Shown in pieces: positions 14,161 through 21,449 of a DNA stretch of 21,449 nt. The stretch comes from Clostridiales bacterium. GTDB taxonomy: Bacteria > Bacillota > Clostridia > Clostridiales > Caloramatoraceae. Under the pieces are notes generated by a model, which was given only the letters and a program-made list of their open reading frames with translations, searched no databases and was not told where the DNA came from. The stretch spans positions 1-21,449 of the forward strand of contig JAOAFH010000134.1 of assembly GCA_026416355.1 (NCBI GenBank), written 5' to 3'. Numbering within the stretch: the stretch's first letter is position 1; each line of letters starts with the position of its first letter. A program made the position numbers and the translations under genes.

Positions 14161-15591
14161 TCATTTATTTAAATAATATAATATCGCATCCTTTGCTATT
14201 TCAAGAGCTCTTCCTGATCCTGCTCCACCATTTTCAACAACAACTGCCACAGCTATCTTTGGATTATCTACAGGTGCAAATGCAACAAACCATGAATGTG
14301 GTTCTTTTCCCTCTGCATTTTCTGCTGTACCTGTTTTAGCTGCTATTTGCACTTTATTATTTTTTGCTCTTTTTGCAGTCCCTTCATTAACAGTTGCTAT
14401 CATATAAGATTTTATTAAGTTTGCTGTATCTTTACTAATAGCTGATTTTAAAAGTTTAGGTTCACTTTTATATTTAACATTTCCAGCGTAATCTGTTATC
14501 TCATCTAATATATATGGTTGCATTATTTCTCCGTCATTTGCGATTGCTGAAACCATTAAGGCCATAGACAAAGGATTTGCTTTAACTTCATGTTGGCCAA
14601 TTGAACTTGTGGCTAAATAAATGTCATCCCTTTCATCAAAGTCAAATTTAGCAGATTTTATTGGTATACTAGCAAAATCATCTTTAACATAAAGCTCTGC
14701 ATTAAACAAAAATTTTTCTGATGTCTTTTTAATAATGTCATAGCCTAATCTAATACCTAATTTTGCAAAAGTATTATTACATGAATATTTAAAAGCATTC
14801 TTTAAATTAATATCACCATGTTTTTCACCTTGATAGTCCTTAACAGTTTTATCTCCAAATTTCAAAACACCATCACATTTATTTTTATAGCTTTCTATAT
14901 CATCAATATTTTCTATAGCTGCAGCAGCTGTTACTATTTTGAAAACTGAACCTGGTGGATAGTATTCCTGTATTGCCCTATTTATAAAAGGTTTATTAAC
15001 ATTATCTTTTGAATAGTCATCAAAATTTTTGTCTATATTGTTGGGGTTAAATGATGGTTTTGAAACCATAGCAAGTATTTCTCCTGTTTTAGGATTAATA
15101 CAAACTGCAGCACCTTTGTTTTCTCCAAACATATCGTATATTCTCTTTTGTAGATTTGAATCAATAGTTAGTATTACATTATCTCCTCTTTTTTGTTTGT
15201 TTAGCAAATTATCTTTTATTTTATTTAAAAAAACTGAAATATTTAAAGCAGCTACTTCATTGCCAAGCAAAATGTTATTATAATATTTTTCCAATCCTGT
15301 TTTACCATATGTTTGACTATTATATCCTGAAATATTACCAAAAACTTCATTGAACTTATATATACGCTTTTTTGTTTTTATATCAGTATAAACTATTTTT
15401 TCACCACTGTTGTCTAAAATATTTCCCCTAATTGTTGTTTTTTCTTCTATTGTCATTCTTGGATTTGATGAATCGTATTTTATTTTTTCAGCTTGAAACA
15501 AATCAAAATACACTAAATATGTAATAATAGACATAAAACAAAAAACAAAAAAAACAATTATTTTTTTAACATTACTTATCCTATCTTCCAT
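14161..15591 (-). CDS. Class B penicillin-binding protein (D,D-transpeptidase)
   Basis: A 476-residue bitopic membrane protein that cross-links peptidoglycan outside the membrane, probably paired with the FtsW/RodA-type polymerase encoded just upstream. It has a short cytoplasmic start, a membrane anchor (about residues 10-30), a small pedestal domain containing RGNILDNSGEKI (about 55-65), and the transpeptidase domain from about 140. Active-site motifs are SxxK Ser215-Val-Phe-Lys218 (YPPGSVFK), SxN Ser270-Cys-Asn272, and KTG 419-421. At 476 residues it is short for PBP2 or FtsI and resembles the PbpA type of Actinobacteria and Clostridia. It starts 2 bases after the FtsW/RodA stop. A role in elongation, division or sporulation cannot be separated from sequence alone. 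Confidence 0.95.
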   Translation of the reverse strand: MEDRISNVKKIIVFFVFCFMSIITYLVYFDLFQAEKIKYDSSNPRMTIEEKTTIRGNILDNSGEKIVYTDIKTKKRIYKFNEVFGNISGYNSQTYGKTGLEKYYNNILLGNEVAALNISVFLNKIKDNLLNKQKRGDNVILTIDSNLQKRIYDMFGENKGAAVCINPKTGEILAMVSKPSFNPNNIDKNFDDYSKDNVNKPFINRAIQEYYPPGSVFKIVTAAAAIENIDDIESYKNKCDGVLKFGDKTVKDYQGEKHGDINLKNAFKYSCNNTFAKLGIRLGYDIIKKTSEKFLFNAELYVKDDFASIPIKSAKFDFDERDDIYLATSSIGQHEVKANPLSMALMVSAIANDGEIMQPYILDEITDYAGNVKYKSEPKLLKSAISKDTANLIKSYMIATVNEGTAKRAKNNKVQIAAKTGTAENAEGKEPHSWFVAFAPVDNPKIAVAVVVENGGAGSGRALEIAKDAILYYLNK

Positions 15592-15593
15592 AA

Positions 15594-16808
15594 TTATCTC
15601 CCTTCAGATATTTTATAAATAACAGCAAGAGATAAAAAGTTTAAAAGCATTGAACTTCCACCATAACTTACAAAAGGTAATGTTATTCCTGTCATAGGAA
15701 TCATTTTAGTTACTCCTCCAATAACTACAAAAACTTGAAATGCCATCATACTCGATAATCCAACAGCAACCAATTGAGAAAAAGCATCTTTAGCATAAAT
15801 TGCTGCTCTAAGTCCTCTGTATACTAATAGAAAATATAAAATAATAATTGCAGATACTCCAAGAAATCCTAATTCCTCTGCAATAGCTGAAAAAATAAAG
15901 TCATTTAGAGCAAGCGGAATTAAATAAGGATATCCAAGTCCTATTCCCCTTCCAAATAGTCCGCCTGAGGCTATTGCAAATAAAGATTGACATATTTGAT
16001 AACCCTTATTGAGTTTATATTTCCATGGATTTAGCCATATATCCACTCTTATCCTTACATGACTAAATAAAAAGTAGCTTACAAATCCACCTATAATAAA
16101 TGAACCCACTCCATATAAAACATATTTCAAATTAGAAGTAGCTATAAATAGCATTACCATGAAAATACCAAAAAATATAACAGCAGCACCTAAGTCCTTT
16201 TCTAGTATTAACAACGCAATAGATACAAAAGCTAGTATTGTTATTTCTTTCAAGCTTTTTTTATCTATTGTTTTAGATAAGGCTGATGCAAAATAAAGTA
16301 TAATGAAAAACTTTGCAATTTCTGATGGCTGAAAACTAAATGAACCAAAGGTAATCCAGTTTTTTGAGCCCTTTATTTCTTTTCCCAAAATTAGAGTTGA
16401 ACTTAGAAGTGCAAGAGCAATTGATATATATATATATTTGTATTTTGATAAATAAGTTAGTTTCGGTAATAAAAAAATAATTAATATAAAAACCGTAATA
16501 CCAACTGTATACCACGTAATTTGCTTTAGTGCATATTTAGGAATTGTTACATTGGAATTTGATAAATCAAGTCTGTATATCATTGTTATGCCTATTTGTG
16601 CAAGTATTGCTGAAATTAAAAAAAGATATTTATCTCCTTTAGGATAAAACTTTCTGACTATAAAATTACCATAAACAATAAGTATTATTGAAGATATACC
16701 AAAAACAATTGGAAGTACATCTATTTTATTATTTATAAATGTTAAATTTAAATACAACAAAAAAGTTACTAAAAGAATACTTTTTAATACTTTGTTTTCC
16801 ATTTCCAT
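15594..16808 (-). CDS. FtsW/RodA/SpoVE-family peptidoglycan polymerase (SEDS protein)
   Basis: A 404-residue polytopic protein with about ten to twelve membrane segments. SEDS proteins polymerise lipid II into glycan strands and work as a pair with a class B penicillin-binding protein, here the next gene. Family signatures are GSKNWITFGSFSFQPSEIAKF, LILEKDLGAAVIFF (with the functionally important Glu-x-Asp-x-Gly region), GYQICQSLFAIASGGLFGRGIGLG and AIAEELGFLG, ending in the MTGITLPFVSYGGSSML loop. The ribosome binding site AGGGTGATAAAAT precedes ATG 16808, 11 bases after the FHA gene. FtsW, RodA and SpoVE cannot be told apart reliably here; the FHA and PBP partners recall the mycobacterial rodA-pbpA cluster. 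Confidence 0.95.
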   Translation of the reverse strand: MEMENKVLKSILLVTFLLYLNLTFINNKIDVLPIVFGISSIILIVYGNFIVRKFYPKGDKYLFLISAILAQIGITMIYRLDLSNSNVTIPKYALKQITWYTVGITVFILIIFLLPKLTYLSKYKYIYISIALALLSSTLILGKEIKGSKNWITFGSFSFQPSEIAKFFIILYFASALSKTIDKKSLKEITILAFVSIALLILEKDLGAAVIFFGIFMVMLFIATSNLKYVLYGVGSFIIGGFVSYFLFSHVRIRVDIWLNPWKYKLNKGYQICQSLFAIASGGLFGRGIGLGYPYLIPLALNDFIFSAIAEELGFLGVSAIIILYFLLVYRGLRAAIYAKDAFSQLVAVGLSSMMAFQVFVVIGGVTKMIPMTGITLPFVSYGGSSMLLNFLSLAVIYKISEGR

Positions 16809-16819
16809 ATTTTATCACC

Positions 16820-17245
16820 CTATATTACTTTAAATGTTATTCTTCCTACTTCAACTAAGTCTCCTACATTTAGTTGAGTTAAATTAGTTATTTTTGTTCC
16901 ATTTACAAATGTTCCATTTGTACTTTCTAAATCTTTAATATAAAAATCTTCATCTACTATAAACTTTGCATGATAGCTTGATATAAATGGATCATTAATA
17001 ATAATTGTATTGTCCTCTTTTCTACCAATTGTCATTCCATCGTGAATAGGATATACACTTCCTTTAGAAATATGTAGATTCTCAGGTGCATCTAAAACTT
17101 CTAGTGCTAACTCTATTTCATCTTCATCAACCACACTTTTTTTCCCTTTTAAATCAATATACATAATACGAATAATCCTAAAAATAATTATATAAATTAT
17201 TGCAAGAATTATAAACTTCAATATTGTAGAAAGATACCTTGCCAT
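16820..17245 (-). CDS. Membrane-anchored FHA domain protein
   Basis: A 141-residue protein with an N-terminal membrane segment (about residues 8-26), a short acidic linker (DEDEIELALEVLD) and a C-terminal FHA domain. FHA domains bind phosphothreonine. Key residues are visible: GMTIGRKEDNTI, NDPFISSYHAKF (Ser/His of the binding loop), and ESTNGTFVNG (Asn-Gly turn). It heads the FHA-SEDS-PBP cluster, so it probably links cell-wall synthesis to Ser/Thr kinase signalling, as FhaA/FhaB do near rodA-pbpA in Actinobacteria. No kinase or phosphatase gene is in the window. The ribosome binding site GGGGTG is 5-6 bases before ATG 17245. Confidence 0.94.
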   Translation of the reverse strand: MARYLSTILKFIILAIIYIIIFRIIRIMYIDLKGKKSVVDEDEIELALEVLDAPENLHISKGSVYPIHDGMTIGRKEDNTIIINDPFISSYHAKFIVDEDFYIKDLESTNGTFVNGTKITNLTQLNVGDLVEVGRITFKVI

Positions 17246-17274
17246 AATAACACCCCATAAAAAATTTTTTATAT

Positions 17275-17304
17275 ATTATACCATACAATTACATAAAATT
17301 GCCA
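17275..17304 (-). promoter_or_regulatory. Promoter of the FHA-SEDS-PBP operon
   Basis: On the minus strand an extended -10, TGGTATAAT (hexamer 17275-17280), lies about 30 bases ahead of the FHA ATG. The best -35 is TGGCAA (17299-17304) at 18 bases, a poor match, as is common with extended -10 elements. The -35 falls in the distal arm of the preceding hairpin. Confidence 0.6.
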
Positions 17305-17350
17305 CCTAATTGATATATTCTAAATTATACAATAATATCAACCAGATGGC
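17286..17350 (-). terminator. Long hairpin after the GGDEF gene (terminator or leader structure)
   Basis: Ten bases past the GGDEF stop, the minus-strand RNA can form a 16-bp uninterrupted stem. Plus-strand arms are 17301-17316 and 17335-17350, with an 18-base loop. Three of the pairs are G-U wobbles in the minus-strand RNA and would be A-C mismatches in plus-strand RNA, so the structure is specific to this transcript. The following tract, AATTTTATG, is a weak T run. Confidence 0.65.
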
Positions 17351-17359
17351 TAATCAATG

Positions 17360-19819
17360 TTATTTTCTTTCCTTTTTATCTTTGTACATCTTCATATCTA
17401 CTTTTCTAAAGAAATCAGCTTCGCTTTGCCCATTGTACACATCCACTCCATACGAAAAATCAATAATTATTTCAGTCTCGTCTATAAGTAATGGTTGTTT
17501 TTTAGTTAAACACTTTATTCCCTCTAAATATTCTATTATTTTATTTTTGTTGACTTCTTCAAATATTAATATAAATTCATCTCCACCATATCTAATTATT
17601 TCTGCCTTATCTTTTAATAATCCAATTAATTTAGCAAAATGTTTAAGAGCCCTATCACCTGCTTCATGACCATATGTATCATTAATTTGTTTGAACTTAT
17701 TCAAATCAATTATTACCATTGCAAAGCTTTTTCCTGTCTTATTAAATATTTCAATTAATTCTTTTACTCTTTTATTATAATATGTTGCATTTTTTAAACC
17801 TGTCATAAAGTCTGTAATTGCGTTAAGCCTTATTTTTTCAACTTGTTTTAAGTTTTTATATTTAAAATACAGATTATTAGCCAGTATTTTAAATGTTTTT
17901 AACTGTTCTTTGTTAAAATACCAGTCACTTTTATAATCATTGTATAAGATTATGTAGTATGTTTCTTTATCTTCACTATCAACAATCTTTGTTACCATAA
18001 AAGACTTGAGTCGATTATGCCCATGAAAATTAACTATATCATCCTCTATTTTCATCTTTTCAAGTGCAGGTATTATCGAGCTATAAAATATTGTTTCGCA
18101 ATCTTTGTTACAATATTTCAAAACAAAATTGCTATCATTTTCATTGCTATTTAATATAATTAATCCCTTTGATAAAAAGTGCTTGTTTAAAATAGATTCA
18201 GCTGTAATAACAAGTTGATATTCTTGCTGAACATTTGCAATGTTTGTCGTAAATTCATCAATTAGAGCATAATCTTTACTCTTTTTTGATTCTATAAGCA
18301 CATCTTTTCTCTCAATAGATAAAAGCTTAATTAAATTTAAAGGATATTTGCTTATATTAAATTTATAATTAATGTCATTTTCATTTAATATAATGTTTTT
18401 AAGTGAATTATAATGTTTTTCTAAATTATATTTAGTTGCTATTGACTTGGCTTTAGTAACAAATTCATTGTTTTTGGTTATTTTTGAATAAAAAATCATC
18501 AATTCTATTAATACTAATTGAACATAAAGATTTTCTTCCCCTTTTAAAATTAAATTATCAAAGCCTTGATTAAGAAGTTCTATTCCTTTGTCTTTATGTC
18601 CAGTCAAGTATTTTATAAACCCTTCTAATATTATTTTTTTATTTCTTTTAATATAATGTTCATTTTCATCTGTTTGAATTTTTGCCAATTCCGACATTTC
18701 ATATGCATTTTCTATGTCTAAACTATAAACTAAATAAGTTAGTCCTAAATCTGTATAGCCTTTACTCAAATTGTGCACTTCGTTGACTAAATTGTTATAG
18801 TTAATATTTTTCAAAATATCTATGGCCAGTTTTTGAAAATAAATGGAGTTTGAAATATCTCCAACATACTTTAAAACATTTGAAATATTATCAAATGTTT
18901 TAACGGCTTCATCTAGTAAATTAGATACCTTGGGTATATTAATAACTCCTTCAATAGCTTGTTCAAAAATATTTAATGCTTCAAAAAAATTACCTTGTAA
19001 AAATTCCACATATCCAAGTGTATTTAATAGCTTTATGTACTCAATATTTTCGTTTATATACTTTGAACTATCCTTTGCTTTATTAAAATAAATTTTTGCT
19101 TTATCAAATTCACCTAGTGTTACAAAAATAATTCCTGCATTTTTATATGTGTTAAAAGATAAACTTGGAAAATCAATCTTTTCTACTTGTTTAACAGCTA
19201 CATTTATGTAATCAATAGCTTTATCTAATTTCTCTATATTATGATAATAATAGGCAACTGTATTAAGCAATGAAATATACGCAAAATAATCTTTTTCTTT
19301 TGCAATTTTCAATGCCTCTAAAAAATACTTCTCAGCACCACTTATAAAAATATCCTTTGTCTTTTGAAGAAAATTTGCTGTTAAAGAATATATACACATT
19401 TTTTCATAGCTATCTACATATTGATTTTCAATATAATCTAATAGAAATTTAATATGTGGCTCAACAATCTCATAATTATTGTTGTCAAAGTGATAAAATG
19501 CTAAAAAAGCGTTTGCATAAAAAGCAACTTTACCCTCTAGCTGATCTTTTTTAGATTGAAGATGTTGAAAGCAATCACATGTGGAATTTCTATTATTTAA
19601 ATAAAACATCATAATAAATGCAAAAAAATCTTCGTCTATCTTTTTGTTATCTAGCTCTATACAACCTTTATTCAATATTATTTCATTATAAAATCCTTTA
19701 AATCTATTATTTAGTAAATTAAAATTTCTTTTTATTAATTCCATCTTTATATCTATATTAGGTGAAATAAAAAAAATCGGATTACTTGATAGATTATAAA
19801 TTTGCTTTTGTATATCCAT
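17360..19819 (-). CDS. Diguanylate cyclase with N-terminal TPR array and GAF-like domain
   Basis: An 819-residue cytoplasmic protein with no signal peptide or membrane segment. Residues about 60-480 are helical repeats of TPR type; recognisable units include FISLLNTVAYYYHNIEKLDKAIDY-like and AGIIFVTLGEFDKAKIYF-like stretches. About 510-640 looks like a GAF-type sensory domain. The C-terminal GGDEF domain begins near AITDFMTGLKNATYYN and has LNKFKQINDTYGHEAGD and the intact catalytic GGDEF motif (745-749). It should make cyclic di-GMP from two GTP. The RxxD inhibitory site expected just upstream is absent (KDKA there). A GTG 6 bases upstream is too close to AGGGG, so ATG 19819 is preferred. 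No EAL domain is present. Confidence 0.93.
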   Translation of the reverse strand: MDIQKQIYNLSSNPIFFISPNIDIKMELIKRNFNLLNNRFKGFYNEIILNKGCIELDNKKIDEDFFAFIMMFYLNNRNSTCDCFQHLQSKKDQLEGKVAFYANAFLAFYHFDNNNYEIVEPHIKFLLDYIENQYVDSYEKMCIYSLTANFLQKTKDIFISGAEKYFLEALKIAKEKDYFAYISLLNTVAYYYHNIEKLDKAIDYINVAVKQVEKIDFPSLSFNTYKNAGIIFVTLGEFDKAKIYFNKAKDSSKYINENIEYIKLLNTLGYVEFLQGNFFEALNIFEQAIEGVINIPKVSNLLDEAVKTFDNISNVLKYVGDISNSIYFQKLAIDILKNINYNNLVNEVHNLSKGYTDLGLTYLVYSLDIENAYEMSELAKIQTDENEHYIKRNKKIILEGFIKYLTGHKDKGIELLNQGFDNLILKGEENLYVQLVLIELMIFYSKITKNNEFVTKAKSIATKYNLEKHYNSLKNIILNENDINYKFNISKYPLNLIKLLSIERKDVLIESKKSKDYALIDEFTTNIANVQQEYQLVITAESILNKHFLSKGLIILNSNENDSNFVLKYCNKDCETIFYSSIIPALEKMKIEDDIVNFHGHNRLKSFMVTKIVDSEDKETYYIILYNDYKSDWYFNKEQLKTFKILANNLYFKYKNLKQVEKIRLNAITDFMTGLKNATYYNKRVKELIEIFNKTGKSFAMVIIDLNKFKQINDTYGHEAGDRALKHFAKLIGLLKDKAEIIRYGGDEFILIFEEVNKNKIIEYLEGIKCLTKKQPLLIDETEIIIDFSYGVDVYNGQSEADFFRKVDMKMYKDKKERK

Positions 19820-19881
19820 AGCCACATCCCCTAAAGATTTAATAAAAAATACAATTTAATTATATACCATATTTTACTTTT

Positions 19882-20463
19882 TTAAAATATGTGTACAAAA
19901 TAATACTTTATTAAACCTAAAGGTTCTCGTAAAAAACCATAGAACTCATGATTTAAATATCGCTTTACAAAAACACCTGAATATGTTGAGTTTAAATTTA
20001 ACTTTTCAGCCACCATTTTTGCCCTTAATAAGTGAAATTTATTTGATACTATAATTGCTTTTTTCATTTTATATTTATCCATTATTTGTTTTGAATTACA
20101 TAGATTTTCATAAGTATTTCTAGAGACATTTTCTTTTATTATTTTTTTTGTTGGTATTCCATTTATCTTAAGATATTTTTCCATAGCTTGTGCCTCAGTA
20201 ATGTCCTCTCCTTTTCCTTGCCCACCTGAAACTATTATATAGGTTGCATACCCTGAATTATATAATCTTTTAGCTTCGTTTAACCTCTCCTTTAAAAATG
20301 GACTTGGCTCACTTCCATAAACCATACATCCTAAAACTATTATACAATCTGATTTTATTGGTTTGCTATAATAACCAAAGGCGAGTACAGCAGATATCAA
20401 TAATATGTATATAGAAGTTACTAAAACAAGTCCCCATCCAAATATTTTTTTAATTATTTTCAT
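19882..20463 (-). CDS. YdcF/SanA/ElyC-family (DUF218) membrane-anchored protein
   Basis: A 193-residue protein with one N-terminal membrane segment (about residues 8-30) followed by the DUF218 domain. Family motifs are DCIIVLGCMVYGSEPSPFLKERLNEA, GYATYIIVSGGQGKGEDITEAQAMEKYL, SRNTYENL and AIIVSNKFHLLRAKMVAEKL. E. coli relatives SanA and ElyC affect envelope integrity and peptidoglycan or lipid carrier homeostasis; YdcF binds SAM in vitro. The biochemical role here is unknown, though the nearby cell-wall cluster is suggestive. The start ATG at 20463 has a GGGGTGAGAAG ribosome binding site. A short inverted repeat, AAAACTC-TAAG-GAGTTTT (20502-20519), lies in its upstream region and could be an operator. 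Confidence 0.93.
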   Translation of the reverse strand: MKIIKKIFGWGLVLVTSIYILLISAVLAFGYYSKPIKSDCIIVLGCMVYGSEPSPFLKERLNEAKRLYNSGYATYIIVSGGQGKGEDITEAQAMEKYLKINGIPTKKIIKENVSRNTYENLCNSKQIMDKYKMKKAIIVSNKFHLLRAKMVAEKLNLNSTYSGVFVKRYLNHEFYGFLREPLGLIKYYFVHIF

Positions 20464-20566
20464 CTTCTCACCCCAAAACCATCTTTACTTTTGTCTTAAA
20501 TAAAACTCTAAGGAGTTTTCAATTAACAGTTCTATAAAATATGTTCCATTATTTAGTTATTATGTA

Positions 20567-20595
20567 TTGGTATAATTTCTTATTTATGGTATAAT
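20567..20595 (+). promoter_or_regulatory. Promoter of the pseudogene, with duplicated extended -10
   Basis: TTGGTA (20567-20572) and TATAAT (20590-20595) are separated by 17 bases, and the -10 is extended (TGGTATAAT). The 10-mer TGGTATAATT occurs twice, at 20568 and 20587, a 19-base step, so a second start using the upstream copy as -10 is possible. Confidence 0.6.
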
Positions 20596-20628
20596 TAAAT
20601 AAAATGTTTATAAAAAGAAGGTGTTAAT

Positions 20629-21132
20629 ATAAATAATAAAACAATTAAAATAATAGCCTTATTTTTAATATTTATAATTTTATTATTGTCATTACAATCT
20701 AGAACCTTACTTAACTATTTAAATAATAGAAATATATAAAAAGAAACTCATATTAATTTATACAATAGAAAAACTATTTTTAAAGCTGTAACTTCACCAA
20801 GTTTTCATGGAGATGGAATAGATTATTATGTATATCAACTTAAAAAAGCAGATATTGATTCAATATTGAATGATAATATAAAAAATTTTAAATGGAAAAG
20901 ATTACCCATAGAACAAGAAATATATAGTGTTATAGATAAACAACTTACTTACGATACTGAACTAGCAAATTTACTTAAAAACTCCAACTATTACCTGATA
21001 CCAAATGTTAAAAATGGATACTATTTATTTATAAATGAAAATAACTATGCAAAAGATTATTACTTTAATTTTAAGTTATATTTATTGGATATTGATAATT
21101 TTTTACTTTATTTAATTAAATATGATTCTTAG
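20629..21132 (+). pseudogene. Decayed gene for a small membrane-anchored or secreted protein
   Basis: One reading frame runs 168 codons from 20629 to the TAA at 21130-21132 and is broken in only two places. A good ribosome binding site, AAGAAGG (20615-20621), is followed by ATA at 20629 where ATG would be expected. A TAA at 20737-20739 interrupts codon 37. Before it the frame encodes NNKTIKIIALFLIFIILLLS, a clear signal or anchor segment. After it come a TSPSFHGDGIDYY motif, KWKRLPIEQ, and IPNVKNGYYLFINE near the end. These motifs recall a family of small exported Firmicutes proteins of unknown function (from memory). Two separate one-base changes (ATG to ATA, and a sense codon to TAA) would explain the damage. 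A TTG at 20866 could only give an 88-residue fragment. Confidence 0.72.
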
Positions 21133-21173
21133 TTTTTATAACTATACACTAATAACTATTATACTATAAGTTT

Positions 21174-21284
21174 GGGCTGTCGAACTTGATTATTTTTTAA
21201 AATTAGCTTAAATAAGCAGACATAGTAAGAGCCATTGAACAATATACTTCGTAATTGTTAATGGCTCTTATCTTTTACAGCCCC
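21174..21284. repeat. Nested inverted repeat with GGGCTGT termini
   Basis: An outer inverted repeat, GGGCTGT (21174-21180) and ACAGCCC (21277-21283), encloses an inner hairpin. The inner arms are TAAGAGCCATT (21226-21236) plus AACAAT, and ATTGTT plus AATGGCTCTTA (to 21270). It lies between the pseudogene and uvrA. It may be a convergent terminator region, or a small IS-derived element, since GGGCTGT-type ends are common in some insertion sequence families. I see no clear target duplication. Confidence 0.5.
21226..21275 (+). terminator. Probable terminator between convergent genes
   Basis: The inner hairpin (21226-21270), with a 17-bp stem containing one bulged G and a TTC-capped loop, is followed on the plus strand by TCTTTT. 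The T run is weak on this strand and absent on the minus strand, so efficiency is uncertain in both directions. Confidence 0.5.
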
Positions 21285-21297
21285 ATCTTTAGTGCAA

Positions 21298-21449
21298 TTA
21301 TAATATATATTTCTTTAAATATTTACCTGTATATGACTCCTTAACTTTAATAATACCATCAGTTTCGCCCTGATAAACAACATTACCACCTTTTTCGCCA
21401 CCTTCCGGACCTAAATCAATCAAATACTGACAGTTTTTTATCACCTCTA
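21298..21449 (-). CDS. uvrA: Excinuclease ABC subunit A, C-terminal fragment (cut by window edge)
   Basis: The last 50 codons of a minus-strand gene are visible, ending in TAA at 21298-21300. The peptide contains YLIDLGPEGGEKGGNVVYQG and then VKESYTGKYLKKYIL. The IDLGPEGG...GG motif followed by SYTGxYLK is the diagnostic C-terminus of UvrA, the ATPase that finds lesions and loads UvrB in nucleotide excision repair. The gene continues past the right edge and is not truncated biologically as far as can be seen. In Firmicutes it usually follows uvrB under LexA control. Its promoter is outside the window. Confidence 0.93.
   Translation of the reverse strand, partial: EVIKNCQYLIDLGPEGGEKGGNVVYQGETDGIIKVKESYTGKYLKKYIL

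Noticed and set aside
13967..14164. 65-codon minus-strand frame overlapping the start of the YdjM-like gene
   Set aside because: It is Cys/Gln-rich, covers the LexA box and promoter, has no ribosome binding site, and is a frame shadow.
20629..20739. A separate 36-residue hydrophobic toxin-like peptide gene
   Set aside because: It has no ATG, GTG or TTG start, and the same frame continues after the TAA with family-like sequence, so one decayed gene explains it better.
1..21449. CRISPR array, phage, retron or toxin-antitoxin defence system
   Set aside because: I saw no spaced direct repeat array, integrase, reverse transcriptase, nuclease-toxin pair or structural phage gene.

Overview
This is a low-GC, gene-dense stretch of a Gram-positive chromosome, most likely from an AT-rich member of Clostridia (Clostridiaceae-like). 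The signs are a T-box leader, strong AGGAGG-type ribosome binding sites, TTG and GTG starts, an iscR-iscS-iscU-mnmA operon, a clostridial dicluster-type ferredoxin, and an FHA / FtsW-RodA / transpeptidase cluster. I see no rRNA, tRNA, CRISPR array, intact insertion sequence or prophage. Placement below family level is inference.

Layout, left to right. Positions 1-73 (minus) hold the 5' part of a T-box leader for an aminoacyl-tRNA gene outside the window; the AI-2E-type permease and tandem PRC-barrel gene upstream suggest alaS. Positions 1768-4924 (minus) are iscR-iscS-iscU-mnmA: sulfur mobilisation, Fe-S assembly, and the tRNA thiolase that uses the sulfur, under an iscR promoter with an elaborate operator region. 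rarA follows. A divergently placed CmpB-like membrane protein gene (plus) converges on a small ferredoxin gene whose promoter carries a CsoR-type operator. Next are an unrecognised Cys-rich protein (plus), an orphan hisC and murB, each with its own promoter and a terminator overlapping its stop codon.

Positions 10837-17245 are a long minus-strand run. It starts with an FHA protein, a FtsW/RodA polymerase and a class B penicillin-binding protein. It continues through a YdjM-like membrane protein, uvrC and a PHP phosphatase. A near-consensus Gram-positive LexA box overlaps the -35 of a promoter just before the ydjM-like gene, which suggests that ydjM-uvrC-PHP can be switched on by DNA damage independently of the cell-wall genes. 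Upstream are a large TPR-GAF-GGDEF diguanylate cyclase and a YdcF/SanA-like membrane protein. The right end holds a plus-strand pseudogene (lost start plus nonsense codon), a nested inverted repeat, and the C-terminus of uvrA entering from the edge.

Functional themes: Fe-S and sulfur metabolism (isc operon, mnmA, ferredoxin, UvrC's own cluster), DNA repair and replication stress (rarA, uvrC, uvrA, LexA box), and peptidoglycan synthesis (murB, FtsW/RodA, PBP, FHA). I did not find a wholly new multi-gene system. The most interesting observations are regulatory: the LexA box before ydjM-uvrC, the CsoR-like operator on a ferredoxin gene, and the palindrome plus helically phased repeats at iscR. 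The decaying gene at 20629-21132 is also worth a look.
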